This document shows positions 6,767 to 14,238 of a DNA stretch of 25,313 bases, one piece after another. The stretch comes from a virus: positions 1 through 25,313 of IMG/VR virus record IMGVR_UViG_3300047444_000889; one strand, given 5' to 3'. The notes under the pieces were generated by a model that was not told the origin of the DNA, searched no databases, and saw nothing but the letters and a program-made list of their open reading frames with translations. Position 1 is the stretch's first letter. Each line of letters starts with the position of its first letter. Position numbers and translations under genes: made by a program.

Positions 6767-8780
6767 TTTCAACCAGCTAGGGGTAGACTTCCGGGACTGG
6801 TGGGATGACGCCAGTTTCTACGGACCAGCACCCTTCTTTGGTTTCCCGCCTCCCACGTATCGAGATAATACCAAACGCGGCGAGGCCCTGCCCTACTACC
6901 TAGATGAGAACGCCCTAAAATTATTGCGAGATCGCTCGCGGGCCTTGTGCAGCTCGAACGAGTTCGCAATCTGCGGCGTCGACAACCTCCGCAACTTCAC
7001 GGTCGGCACGGGGTTCAAGTATTCCGCCCGCCTCGCGGACTCGGACGACCGCGACATGACGTACAAGAAGGACCCGCTGGTCAAGGACGTCCAGAAGTTC
7101 ATCGACCTATTCTCCGAAGCGAACGACCTCCCGGAACGCGAAGCCGAGTCGAGTCAGCGAGCCGACGTTGATGGCGAAGCGTTCATCCGCCTATTCAAGC
7201 GGGATGACGGGATGACCTTGCTCCGCTTCGTCGAGCCCGAACTTATCCGAAGCCTTGGCGGCGTCACCGATCCGAAGTTCTCCTTCGGTATCGAGACCGA
7301 GCCTAATGACGTTGAGACGATTCTCAACTATTGGGTCATCGAGGCCCCGATGCAATCGTACACCCCTGTCAGCGTCCCCGAGTCTGAGATCGTCCATATC
7401 AAATTGAATAGTCGATCTACGGCGAAGCGAGGGGTGCCCACTTTCTATCCGATCGAACAGAACCTCCGCCGAGCGGAAGGCCTGCTCACGAATATGTCGA
7501 TGATGGCGAAGACCCGAGCGGGCATCGCCATGATCCGCTACTTCGAGGGAACACAGAAGTCCGCGGCCCAGACCTTCGTTGATGGCCAGAAGGAAATGAC
7601 TGCGACGGACCCGTTCACGAACGTGCAGCTGTCGTTCGAGCGTGTCCGGCCGGGCACAATCCTTAATGCCGGCAAATCGATCAAGTACGAGTTCCCGCAC
7701 TCGAACAGCGGTGCGGCCGAGTTCATCCTCGTCCTCCAGGCCGAGCTCCGGGCCTGTGCGGCTCGCCTCAATATGCCGGAGTGGATGTTCTCCGCGGACG
7801 CGAGCAACTCGAACTACTCGTCCTCGTTCGTCGCCGAGTCCTCGGCCACGAAGATGTTCGGCCAGCGGCAGGACCTGCTCCGCCGGAAGTGGGGCCAAGG
7901 TCGCTACGGCGTCAAGAAGTCGATCATCTGGCGTGCGATAGAGAACGCGATCGAGGCCGGCATCCTCCCGGCTGAGGTCAAGGAAAAGATCAAGATCGTC
8001 GTCGAAGCACCGTCGCTGAATAGCCGCGATGGAGACCGCGAAGCCTCGATGAACAAGGTGTACGCGGATATGAAGGTGAAGAGCCGCCGGACGATCCAGC
8101 ACGAGATCGGCCTCGACGGCGAAGAGGAAGACAAGATGATCCGGGCGGACGACCTAGCTCCGCCTCCGACTGCCGACCAACCGATCCAGGGCGAGAAGCC
8201 GATCCAACCGGGGCAGGTGCAAACCCGCCAAGCGGTTGCCCGGAACTATTCGAAAGTTAGTGAATCGCTACCGGATACCCTCGACGATTCCTTCAGCCCG
8301 GACGATCCGGACGTAGCGATCGGAGCCGACGAAATGGATCGACAAGAGCTCGCGGCACTCCGCGAACAGATCGCCAAGCTCGAAGGTATGCTCACCGTAC
8401 GAGTTATGTCGGAATCCCAGGCCTCGCACGACTCCGGGACGCACATCCACCTACCCGAGAACGTGGGAGCGTCGATCGCGAGCGGCGTGGCGGAAGGGCT
8501 CAAGGGAATGCCGCCGGCCCAGCATATCCACAACCATGAGCACAAGGAAGTCATCAACATCCCGGCCATCGAAATTCCGCCGGCCGCTCCGGTGAACTTC
8601 ACCGCGGGGGACGTCATCGTCCCGCCGATCGTGATCCCACAGGCTCCGTCTGTAGTGGTTCCGCCAGCCCAAGTCAAAGTCATGCCGGCCGAGCCGGCTC
8701 CGGAGCGAAAGCCCCGGAAGGTCCGAATCGTCCGAGACAAGAAGACAGGCCGACCCGAAGGCCTTGAGGAAGTAGAATGA
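6756..8780 (+). CDS. Portal protein with Pro/His-rich C-terminal extension
   Basis: 674 residues. The first ~460 read as a phage portal, the dodecameric DNA gate at the capsid vertex: an N-terminal region with conserved aromatic and Arg residues, a wing/clip region (EPELIRSLGG, VPESEIVHIKLNS), the stem/crown-type segment RAEGLLTNMSMMAKTRAGIAM, and CAARLNMPEWMFSADASNSNYSS. That last motif is typical where portals read "lgiP..llg.d.s..nySS". The C-terminal ~200 residues are unusual: low-complexity, rich in Pro, with a coiled-coil piece (about 529-550) and His clusters (H563, H565; H590, H592, H594, H596). It ends in a basic RIVRDKKTGRPEGL stretch. Portals are commonly 400-600 residues, so this tail is extra. 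Confidence 0.85.
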   Translation: MSIDFNQLGVDFRDWWDDASFYGPAPFFGFPPPTYRDNTKRGEALPYYLDENALKLLRDRSRALCSSNEFAICGVDNLRNFTVGTGFKYSARLADSDDRDMTYKKDPLVKDVQKFIDLFSEANDLPEREAESSQRADVDGEAFIRLFKRDDGMTLLRFVEPELIRSLGGVTDPKFSFGIETEPNDVETILNYWVIEAPMQSYTPVSVPESEIVHIKLNSRSTAKRGVPTFYPIEQNLRRAEGLLTNMSMMAKTRAGIAMIRYFEGTQKSAAQTFVDGQKEMTATDPFTNVQLSFERVRPGTILNAGKSIKYEFPHSNSGAAEFILVLQAELRACAARLNMPEWMFSADASNSNYSSSFVAESSATKMFGQRQDLLRRKWGQGRYGVKKSIIWRAIENAIEAGILPAEVKEKIKIVVEAPSLNSRDGDREASMNKVYADMKVKSRRTIQHEIGLDGEEEDKMIRADDLAPPPTADQPIQGEKPIQPGQVQTRQAVARNYSKVSESLPDTLDDSFSPDDPDVAIGADEMDRQELAALREQIAKLEGMLTVRVMSESQASHDSGTHIHLPENVGASIASGVAEGLKGMPPAQHIHNHEHKEVINIPAIEIPPAAPVNFTAGDVIVPPIVIPQAPSVVVPPAQVKVMPAEPAPERKPRKVRIVRDKKTGRPEGLEEVE

Positions 8781-9184
8781 GCGTCCAACTCTCTGTAGCA
8801 GTCCGCAATGCCCGACTCGATGCGATTGAAACGCAGATCGGGGTGTCCGCGGTCCTGAAAATCTTCACCGGTTCTCCGCCGGCCAACTGTGCCGCGGCCG
8901 ATAGCGGCACGACCCTAGCGACGCTCTCCCTCCCGTCCGACTGGATGGCGGCGGCGTCGAGCGGCTCGAAGGCCAAGTCCGGCACGTGGCAGGACACCTC
9001 GGCCGATAACACCGGCACCGCCGGATACTGGCGACTATATGCCAGCGACGGCACGACCTGCGGAGCCCAGGGCACGGTCACCGCGACCGGGGGCGGCGGC
9101 GATATGACGGTGGACAATACGTCCTTCGCAGCCGGCCAGTCGTTCACCGTAACCGCCTTCACTCTCACTGACGGTAATGTATAA
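8777..9184 (+). CDS. Beta-rich phage structural protein
   Basis: 135 residues with a pattern I recognise from many tailed-phage genomes: VAVRNARLDAIETQIG, then SPPANCAAADSGTTLATLSLP, SGTWQDTSADNTGTAGYWRLY and a final QSFTVTAFTLTDGN. It is a small beta-sandwich-type protein without known enzymatic residues. Its genes usually stand near head and tail genes, so it is probably a virion component, but its exact function is not known to me. ATGA overlap couples it to the portal gene, and TAATG couples it to the glycine-rich fibre gene downstream. Confidence 0.7.
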   Translation: MSVQLSVAVRNARLDAIETQIGVSAVLKIFTGSPPANCAAADSGTTLATLSLPSDWMAAASSGSKAKSGTWQDTSADNTGTAGYWRLYASDGTTCGAQGTVTATGGGGDMTVDNTSFAAGQSFTVTAFTLTDGNV

Positions 9185-10215
9185 TGTTGCTTTTGACTTC
9201 CACGTCGTCCCTCGTCCGCGTTAATACCGCGTCCTCGGGCGACATCCGGGTCCATGCCTCCTGGCTCGACGTATTGTCCTGGGCCGTCACGCCCGGCAGT
9301 ACCGACACGGCCTCGATCTCCGGCACCGGCAACACTACGGTCGTTGCCTCTCCCGCGAGCTCGACCGCCCGGAACGTCAAGAACTTGACGATCTTCAACG
9401 TCCACGCGACGGTTTCGAACCTCGTCTACGTCGAGCACTATGACGGGACGACTGCCGAGAAGCTGTGGTCTGGCACCCTCCAGCCCGGCGAATCGGTCGT
9501 CATGGATGACAAGGGCGTCTGGACGCCGTACACCGCGAACGGAATCCCGAAGGGGATCGTCAACCCGTCTGGCCTCTTCGTCAAGCGGACGGTCCTGACC
9601 TCGGGAACCTCGTTCACGACCGGCCTGACGACCAACACGATCTTCGTTCGGCTCCTCGGGGCCGGCGGGGCGGGCGGTGGTGCGACGAGCAACGCGGGTA
9701 ATATCTCCTGTGCTGGCGGCGGGGCCTCTGGCGGATACGCCGAGAAGACCTTCGTCGTCACGCCGAACACGGCATACACCTACCAAATCGGTGCGGGCGG
9801 GGCCGGCGGCATCAATGGAGCTAATGCCGGCAACCAAGGAACCAACACTTTCTTCGTGGTCGGTGCAACCAACGTGGTCGCCAACGGCGGACCCGGCGGT
9901 GCGGCGGCTCCCGCGGCCGGTGCCACAACGACCCGGCTTGGCGGAGCTCGGCCTTCGCAGTCTACCAGTGGCGACCTCAATGCGAGCGGCGTGGCCGGCG
10001 ATAACGGCTTCTCGGTCAGCGTCACAATCGGCTGGTCCGGTGCCGGCGGGGCCTCCCTCATGGCGGGCGGTGGACCGAGCAGCAACGCGAACGGCAATGG
10101 TGCGGCTGGTGTGAACTTTGGTAGCGGTGGTGCGGGTGCTGTGACAGTCGGTGCGGCGAACGCGACCGGCGGTGCCGGCGGGCAAGGAGTCATCATTGTC
10201 GATGAGTTCACGTAA
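9184..10215 (+). CDS. Glycine-rich tail fibre/adhesin
   Basis: 343 residues. Residues 1-155 form a beta-rich head (VKNLTIFNVHATVSNLVYVEHYDG, LWSGTLQPGESVVMDDKGVW), like small phage fibre-base domains. From about residue 157 the chain is a glycine-rich domain (LLGAGGAGGGA, CAGGGASGGYAEKTF, YQIGAGGAGGINGANAGNQG, GGAGGQGVIIV). This matches the Gly-rich domain of fibre tips and adhesins in which polyglycine-II-type segments pack as a scaffold for receptor-binding loops. The ending "GGqGvIiVdE" is typical of such domains. It is not collagen: there is no Gly-X-Y periodicity. Its last 14 bases overlap the next gene start at 10202. Confidence 0.75.
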   Translation: MLLLTSTSSLVRVNTASSGDIRVHASWLDVLSWAVTPGSTDTASISGTGNTTVVASPASSTARNVKNLTIFNVHATVSNLVYVEHYDGTTAEKLWSGTLQPGESVVMDDKGVWTPYTANGIPKGIVNPSGLFVKRTVLTSGTSFTTGLTTNTIFVRLLGAGGAGGGATSNAGNISCAGGGASGGYAEKTFVVTPNTAYTYQIGAGGAGGINGANAGNQGTNTFFVVGATNVVANGGPGGAAAPAAGATTTRLGGARPSQSTSGDLNASGVAGDNGFSVSVTIGWSGAGGASLMAGGGPSSNANGNGAAGVNFGSGGAGAVTVGAANATGGAGGQGVIIVDEFT

Positions 10216-10912
10216 AGCCCTCTTCACCCTCAACGTCAACGACTACTCTCCGGAGATCACGGGGCTCACGTTCCCGTACCTCCGGCGGTACGCCGACAAG
10301 ATCGGGGCCGAGTTCATCGTCATCAAGGATCGCAAGTTCCCGGATATGCCGGTGACTTACGAGAAGCTGCAAATTCACGAGCTCGGCAAACCGTTCGAAT
10401 GGTCGATCTACTTCGACGCCGACACGCTCGTTCACCCGGATATGTTCGACCTGACCGAGACCCTCTCGAAGGACACGGTCCTTCATTGGGGTGCGGATAT
10501 GGCGAGCAACCGCTGGACCTACGACAAGTATTTCCGCCGGGACGGCCGGCACATCGGCTCCGGAAACTGGCTCGCCGTCGCAAGCGACTGGTGCCTCGAC
10601 CTCTGGAAGCCGCTGGACGACCTGACCCTCCCCGAGGCCCTGGCGAACATTCATCCCACGGTCCGAGAGACGAACCTCGGCATGAAGGCCGAGCACCTCA
10701 TCGATGACTACGTTCTCAGCCGGAACATCGCCAAGTACGGGCTGAAGTTCACCAGTATGGTGAAGTTGCAAGAGAAGCTCGGTATCCCGAACGATCTGTA
10801 TCTCAAGCACAACTATATGCTCGACGGCCCCGGTAAGATCAACATGATCCGGGAGCATATCGCGGCTTGGGAGCTGACAGGTCCAAATAAACCCGGCGTC
10901 CTGACGATCTAA
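10202..10912 (+). CDS. Glycosyltransferase-like protein (GT-A fold)
   Basis: 236 residues. Features of GT8/GT-A enzymes are visible: an N-terminal strand and Tyr-rich helix (FTLNVNDYSPEI, FPYLRRYADKIGAEFIVI), then the metal-binding D-x-D motif YFDADTLVHPD (D72, D74), and downstream SGNWLAVASDW, plausibly the acceptor-site region. GT-A enzymes move a sugar from a nucleotide-sugar donor using Mn2+. The acceptor cannot be read from sequence. ATG 10202 was chosen; an earlier in-frame start (10151) lies within the Gly-rich gene. Its position directly after a fibre gene hints at fibre or host-glycan modification, which is inference. TAATG coupling to 10912. Confidence 0.72.
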   Translation: MSSRKALFTLNVNDYSPEITGLTFPYLRRYADKIGAEFIVIKDRKFPDMPVTYEKLQIHELGKPFEWSIYFDADTLVHPDMFDLTETLSKDTVLHWGADMASNRWTYDKYFRRDGRHIGSGNWLAVASDWCLDLWKPLDDLTLPEALANIHPTVRETNLGMKAEHLIDDYVLSRNIAKYGLKFTSMVKLQEKLGIPNDLYLKHNYMLDGPGKINMIREHIAAWELTGPNKPGVLTI

Positions 10913-11487
10913 TGGCAGTCACGATCTATCTCATGCCGCTAACCGGAGCCGGAACGATCGACGATCCGGCCCGTGCTGCGTATTGGGATGCCGCCTCGCC
11001 CTCGAAGCGGGTAGTCATGCGAGTGGGGCGAGAACCCTTCTGCATCATGGCAGTTGAGGATATAGCCCCGGCCGTGGACTCGACAATCGTGGCTGACTCC
11101 ACTTGCACGAAGATACCGGCGCTCACGAACACGGTCAGGGCTGGGGCATTGGCGACGGTGCAATCCAAGATTGAAGGCATCGGCATTCCGGCGGGCTGGG
11201 TCACGGCTGGGATGACCTATCAAACCGTCCTCCAAACCGTGCTGCGAATCACGCAACTCTATCAGCGACTCATGGGACTTGGTGCCGCACGATTGCTCGG
11301 AAGTGGCGTGACTCTGGATACAACATTCAACGCCTTGCCGAGTGAGGTACGGTCAAAACTATTGGCGATGGCTCAGTCATTCAACTTCGACACCAGCAGT
11401 CTAAGCGGCGCTTCGACTATCCGACAGATTCTCAAGGCACTCGCGGACCAGTGGACGACGCCCGTTAATCTTCTAGGGGCGTTCTAA
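10912..11487 (+). CDS. Unknown virion-associated protein
   Basis: 191 residues. The N-terminal half is beta-rich and contains Asp/Pro turns (IYLMPLTGAGTIDDPARAAYW). The C-terminal half is helical (TVLQTVLRITQLYQRLMGLG, PSEVRSKLLAMAQSF). The opening "iYlmPl.GaGt.ddPaRa.yw" resembles the start of several phage structural proteins of unknown function. No catalytic motif is visible. TAATG coupling on both sides places it in the fibre operon (8777-12694), so a role in fibre or baseplate assembly is possible. From here to about 12092 the codon use is a little less G/C-biased than in the capsid genes. Confidence 0.5.
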   Translation: MAVTIYLMPLTGAGTIDDPARAAYWDAASPSKRVVMRVGREPFCIMAVEDIAPAVDSTIVADSTCTKIPALTNTVRAGALATVQSKIEGIGIPAGWVTAGMTYQTVLQTVLRITQLYQRLMGLGAARLLGSGVTLDTTFNALPSEVRSKLLAMAQSFNFDTSSLSGASTIRQILKALADQWTTPVNLLGAF

Positions 11488-12092
11488 TGAGTCGCTTCGA
11501 CAATTTTAACCGTGCGGACAGCAATACGAGCATCAACTCGCCGAGCGACGGTGGCAGCGATTGGGTGGTTATTTCTGGAACTTGGGGCATTAGCAGCAAT
11601 CAGGGGTACGACGTAACTCAATCATTTCAGGAGTTTGTTGCTCTCGATGCAGGCTCACCGAACGCGACCGTTATCGACACCATCACAGCCACGACTGCAA
11701 CTAACTTCGGACTCATTGGGCGAGTTACAGGCGGCTCGAATTTCTATTGGTCACGAGTGCGTCCCAATGTTCCCGAACTCATCGTCTACAGCGTCGTGGC
11801 TGGCGTAGCAACCGCAATCTACGACAACGCGGATGCGTGGTCCGATGGGACGATGACATTCGATCTACAGGGCACGGCCATCAAAGTCTATTTCGGGGCA
11901 TCACTAAAGGCCAACTTGACAGATTCATCGCTTGTCACGGGTGATTCGCACGGACTCTATGGACGGTACGACCCGTCGGCTTTGCATAACGATTTCACGA
12001 TTACCACGGCAAGTGCCGCAATCGTCGGCACCCTCGGACTCTGGGACCCGGACCTAGATAACAAATCCTGGTTTGATGTGACCTTCGGATGA
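11487..12092 (+). CDS. Lectin-like (concanavalin A-type) domain protein
   Basis: 201 residues. It opens with DNFNRADSNTSINSPSDGG and then WVVISGTWGISSNQGY, followed by beta strands containing NFGLIGRVTGGSNFYWSRV, then MTFDLQGTAIKVYFGAS and the end-strand DFTITT. The order "d.FnraDs......GG..W....GtWgi..nqgy....... v...g....y" is typical of concanavalin A-like (LamG/carbohydrate-binding) sandwiches used by phages and secreted enzymes. It probably binds a glycan or acts as a fibre domain. No hydrolase residues are seen. ATGA-type overlap with the next gene (12089). Confidence 0.65.
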   Translation: MSRFDNFNRADSNTSINSPSDGGSDWVVISGTWGISSNQGYDVTQSFQEFVALDAGSPNATVIDTITATTATNFGLIGRVTGGSNFYWSRVRPNVPELIVYSVVAGVATAIYDNADAWSDGTMTFDLQGTAIKVYFGASLKANLTDSSLVTGDSHGLYGRYDPSALHNDFTITTASAAIVGTLGLWDPDLDNKSWFDVTFG

Positions 12093-12694
12093 ACATCAAA
12101 GGCTGGTTCGACGGAGACCTCATCGACGCAGTATCCCGTGAAGGGGTACTGTCCTCGACACTCGGCAGCCTGACCTCGGCGGCAACCGGGACTCTCGCCA
12201 TTGCGGGCACCGCGACCCCGACTCTCGGGGCGTTGACTTCCGCGGCGACCGGGCAACTCGCCATCGCCGGCACGGCCTCCGACACACTCGGATCGCTTAC
12301 CTCCACGGCGACCGGAACCCTCGCTCTATCCGGCACCCTCGGTGCAACCCTCGCGGCCCTCTCGTCCACGGCGACCGGGCAACTCGCCCTCCAAGCGGCC
12401 CTCGCCAAGACCCTCGATGCCGCGACCCTCGCGGGCACCGGGGCTCTCAGCCTCCAAGCCGTCGTCGCCCAGACCCTCGCCTCGCTCGGCATCACGGCGA
12501 CCGGCATCGGGCAAATCTCGACCTCGGGCTCACTCGACGTGACCCTCGGGGGCCTTACCCTCGCGGCGACCGGCACCATGCCGCAAAGCGGGCACCCGGG
12601 TTCCGACGAGTGGCCGAGCGTCTTTGTCCAGCCGGGATACGTCGAGGACGAGGACGAACTGGCCCTTTTAATGGCCCAATTCCTTCTCCAGTAA
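12089..12694 (+). CDS. 21-residue tandem repeat protein (fibre-type)
   Basis: 201 residues. Residues 19-167 consist of seven repeats of about 21 residues with the consensus G-T-L-x-x-T-L-G-x-L-T-S-x-A-T-G-x-L-A-I-x. The first three are nearly identical and the later ones drift. Alternating small and aliphatic residues predict stacked beta strands, giving a fibrous or solenoid rod. Similar "L.aTLgalTLsaTGt" repeats occur in phage and bacterial surface proteins. The C-terminus (WPSVFVQPGYVEDEDELALLMAQFLLQ, split acidic and hydrophobic) may be an assembly or capping helix. It is the last gene before a 69-base gap, so this transcription unit may end here. Confidence 0.7.
   Translation: MNIKGWFDGDLIDAVSREGVLSSTLGSLTSAATGTLAIAGTATPTLGALTSAATGQLAIAGTASDTLGSLTSTATGTLALSGTLGATLAALSSTATGQLALQAALAKTLDAATLAGTGALSLQAVVAQTLASLGITATGIGQISTSGSLDVTLGGLTLAATGTMPQSGHPGSDEWPSVFVQPGYVEDEDELALLMAQFLLQ
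12143..12589 (+). repeat. Seven tandem ~63-bp in-frame repeats
   Basis: The repeats encode the 21-residue units described in the protein at 12089. A common DNA core is seen, such as GCGACCGG followed by a CTCGCC-type segment, about every 63 bases. Unit 6 is two codons longer. The units are in phase, so copy number could change without breaking the frame. Confidence 0.75.
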
Positions 12695-12763
12695 GTATTT
12701 AGGGAAATTTTTCTTTTCCCGTCCCCAAAACGACCAAAAACGCCGTACTGTATTATAGCACTC
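12695..12763 (+). promoter_or_regulatory. Intergenic AT-rich gap before the capsid operon; possible promoter
   Basis: This 69-base gap is the longest non-coding stretch after the leader. It contains a short stem (GGGAAA 12702-12707 with TTTCCC 12715-12720, loop of seven). It also has a TATTAT hexamer at 12751-12756, ending seven bases before the ATG at 12764. No good -35 box is visible and no Shine-Dalgarno sequence precedes the ATG, so a leaderless transcript is possible. CCGTACTGTA at 12743-12752 matches CCGTACAGTA at 142-151, just before the first gene. Together these suggest a start point for expression of the capsid genes, but this is inference. Confidence 0.45.
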
Positions 12764-13744
12764 ATGTCCTCGTCCGCTATCTTCCGCGAGGACTATGCAG
12801 GCCAGACCGAGCACATCAAGGTCGATTCGGCCAACAGCATAGTCCGCAATGTCAAAATCCTCGGATGGAAGTCCCGCAACCGCCGGACTTACGTCCCTGA
12901 AGGTGTTGACGCATCGCTTTACGAAGGAAAGTTCGTAAATGCGGATCACTTCCCGGAAGCGTACTCAGCACCTCCTGGCGGACTGCCGGCCAATCGGGTA
13001 CAAGCCAATCGCAGCGTTTTTTCTCGCTTTGCCCGGTTGGTTGGCGTGACTAAAAAGGCCGATGGCCTCTACGCCGATAAGCTCGTTTGCAATCCGAAGC
13101 ACCCCTTCACTGAACAATTCCTCTGGTGGGCTGAAAACCACCCGGATGCGATTGTCCTCTCTCACCTCGCGGGCGGTCCATCCCGTCACGAGAAAGACGG
13201 AACCGTCACGGTCCTAAAGATCGACCAAGTCATTTCGGTCGATGCGGTCGGAACCGGCGGGACCAACGCCACTCTTTACGAAAGTCTTATCGAAATGGAC
13301 CCGAAGCTGGAAGCCGGGGAATATCTCCTGAGTCTCTTCCCCGAGACCGCTCTCGATGAAATCAAGACGAAGCTGACCGCCGCGTTGCAGCCGCCCGCCG
13401 AGTTTACCGGCGACGTTAATGCGGCCCTCGCGGAACTTCAAACCTCCGCGGACCCGCGAGTTCGAATCGTGGCCGAAGCCTACAACGAACGGCTCGCCAA
13501 GGACGCTCGCCTGGAGCTGGTCACGAAGGCGAAGACCGCCTGCCAAGCCGCTCGTCTCCCGGAACCCGCAATCACCCAAATCTTCGTCGAAAGTCTCGCG
13601 GATCGTCCCGAGGCGGATTGGGCCAAGCACATCAACGACCGAAAGATCGGTCTCGCTCAGACTGCCAAGCCGCCGGTCTCCGGTGGGGCGGACGTCAAGC
13701 CGACCGCTGACGACTTCGTCAAGGGCTACCGAAAGGGTAACTAA
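12764..13744 (+). CDS. Prohead protease with C-terminal scaffold-like domain
   Basis: 326 residues, first gene of the capsid operon. The N-terminal part resembles phage prohead proteases: IVRNVKILGWKSRNRRTYVPEG, then GKFVNADHF (H62, the usual "DH" catalytic His), VLSHLAGG (S133, in the place of the "lSig.g" nucleophile) and KIDQVISVDAVGTGGTNATLYES (153-174), like the "svDlV..patggg" end of the fold. Such enzymes cleave scaffold and capsid protein during head maturation. The remaining ~150 residues are helical and Glu/Ala-rich, suggesting a fused or in-frame scaffold domain. The catalytic assignment is by pattern only. TAATG joins it to the next gene. Confidence 0.75.
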   Translation: MSSSAIFREDYAGQTEHIKVDSANSIVRNVKILGWKSRNRRTYVPEGVDASLYEGKFVNADHFPEAYSAPPGGLPANRVQANRSVFSRFARLVGVTKKADGLYADKLVCNPKHPFTEQFLWWAENHPDAIVLSHLAGGPSRHEKDGTVTVLKIDQVISVDAVGTGGTNATLYESLIEMDPKLEAGEYLLSLFPETALDEIKTKLTAALQPPAEFTGDVNAALAELQTSADPRVRIVAEAYNERLAKDARLELVTKAKTACQAARLPEPAITQIFVESLADRPEADWAKHINDRKIGLAQTAKPPVSGGADVKPTADDFVKGYRKGN

Positions 13745-14229
13745 TGGCCGCTGCTCAACAGATTTTCAAGCCCGACGAACCGGTCGATGCTCCGATCGCT
13801 ACGGCACAGGCGGTTACCGCCGGTGACCTCGTCGCCATGCTCGCCGGCACGCTAGTGCGTGCAGAAGACGAGACGTGGGTCAACGACCTCCTGACCACGC
13901 AAGAGAACTTCGCCTCGAAGTTCCTCGGCGTCTCCGAACAGACGAAGGCTGCGAACATCGTCCGAATCTTCGGCAACTCTGTCGATAACGAAGTGCGGGT
14001 CGATACGTCCGGCATTTGGGAATTCGATTGTGCCGCGACCTCTTGGAATCTCGGCGACCTCGCCGGTGCTGCCAAGGCTTCAGGCAACAACCTTGTCAGT
14101 AACGCCGTTGCGAAGGTTACGGTCAAGAACGCCTGCGTTGGCGTCGCCGTTCGCAAGCAAAACGCGGTGACGCGAGTCCGGCTCAAGATGTTGTCGAACA
14201 TTATCCCGGACGCCCGGACCATCTACTAA
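13744..14229 (+). CDS. Putative capsid decoration/cement protein
   Basis: 161 residues lying between the prohead protease and the major capsid protein, the usual site of decoration protein genes. The chain is beta-rich and starts with a PIATAQAVTAGDLVAMLAGTLVRA segment, like the "G.al..GdlV...aG.v.pa" opening of small head-decoration proteins. It includes VRIFGNSVDNEVRVDTSGIWEF and a C-terminal VRLKMLSNIIPDA. These proteins bind the outside of HK97-type capsids to stabilise them. No enzymatic motif is visible. The assignment depends on position plus this pattern. Confidence 0.6.
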   Translation: MAAAQQIFKPDEPVDAPIATAQAVTAGDLVAMLAGTLVRAEDETWVNDLLTTQENFASKFLGVSEQTKAANIVRIFGNSVDNEVRVDTSGIWEFDCAATSWNLGDLAGAAKASGNNLVSNAVAKVTVKNACVGVAVRKQNAVTRVRLKMLSNIIPDARTIY

Positions 14230-14233
14230 GGAT
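14228..14233 (+). promoter_or_regulatory. Ribosome binding site of the major capsid gene
   Basis: AAGGAT stands five bases before the ATG at 14239 and overlaps the stop of the previous gene. It is one of the few good Shine-Dalgarno sequences in the window, as expected for the most highly expressed virion gene. It supports this start. Confidence 0.5.
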
Positions 14234-14238
14234 CAACA

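Noticed and set aside
7191-8102. 303-residue minus-strand frame inside the portal gene
   Set aside because: Arg/Leu/Asp-rich shadow frame; the plus-strand portal is well supported.
10151-10201. Longer N-terminus for the glycosyltransferase at 10202
   Set aside because: The extra residues are an out-of-frame reading of the Gly-rich gene. ATG 10202 gives the expected GT start.
9184-10215. Collagen-like protein as the substrate of the oxygenase
   Set aside because: The Gly-rich part has GGAGG-type runs and no Gly-X-Y period, so a collagen reading is not supported.
8680-10239. 519-residue open frame on the minus strand
   Set aside because: It is antisense to the Gly-rich fibre and neighbouring genes. 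Its sequence is Arg/Gly/Asp-rich low complexity, as produced by high-GC third positions, and it breaks the all-plus gene order.
12143-12589. Regular repeats as a CRISPR array
   Set aside because: The units are contiguous, in frame and coding, with no spacers or dyad symmetry.
12702-12720. Hairpin GGGAAA/TTTCCC as rho-independent terminator
   Set aside because: The stem is only six pairs and is not followed by a T-run on either strand.
12001-12765. 254-residue minus-strand frame over the repeat gene
   Set aside because: It is the antisense of tandem repeats, so it looks repetitive itself. There is no start signal, and it covers the intergenic gap with no domain.
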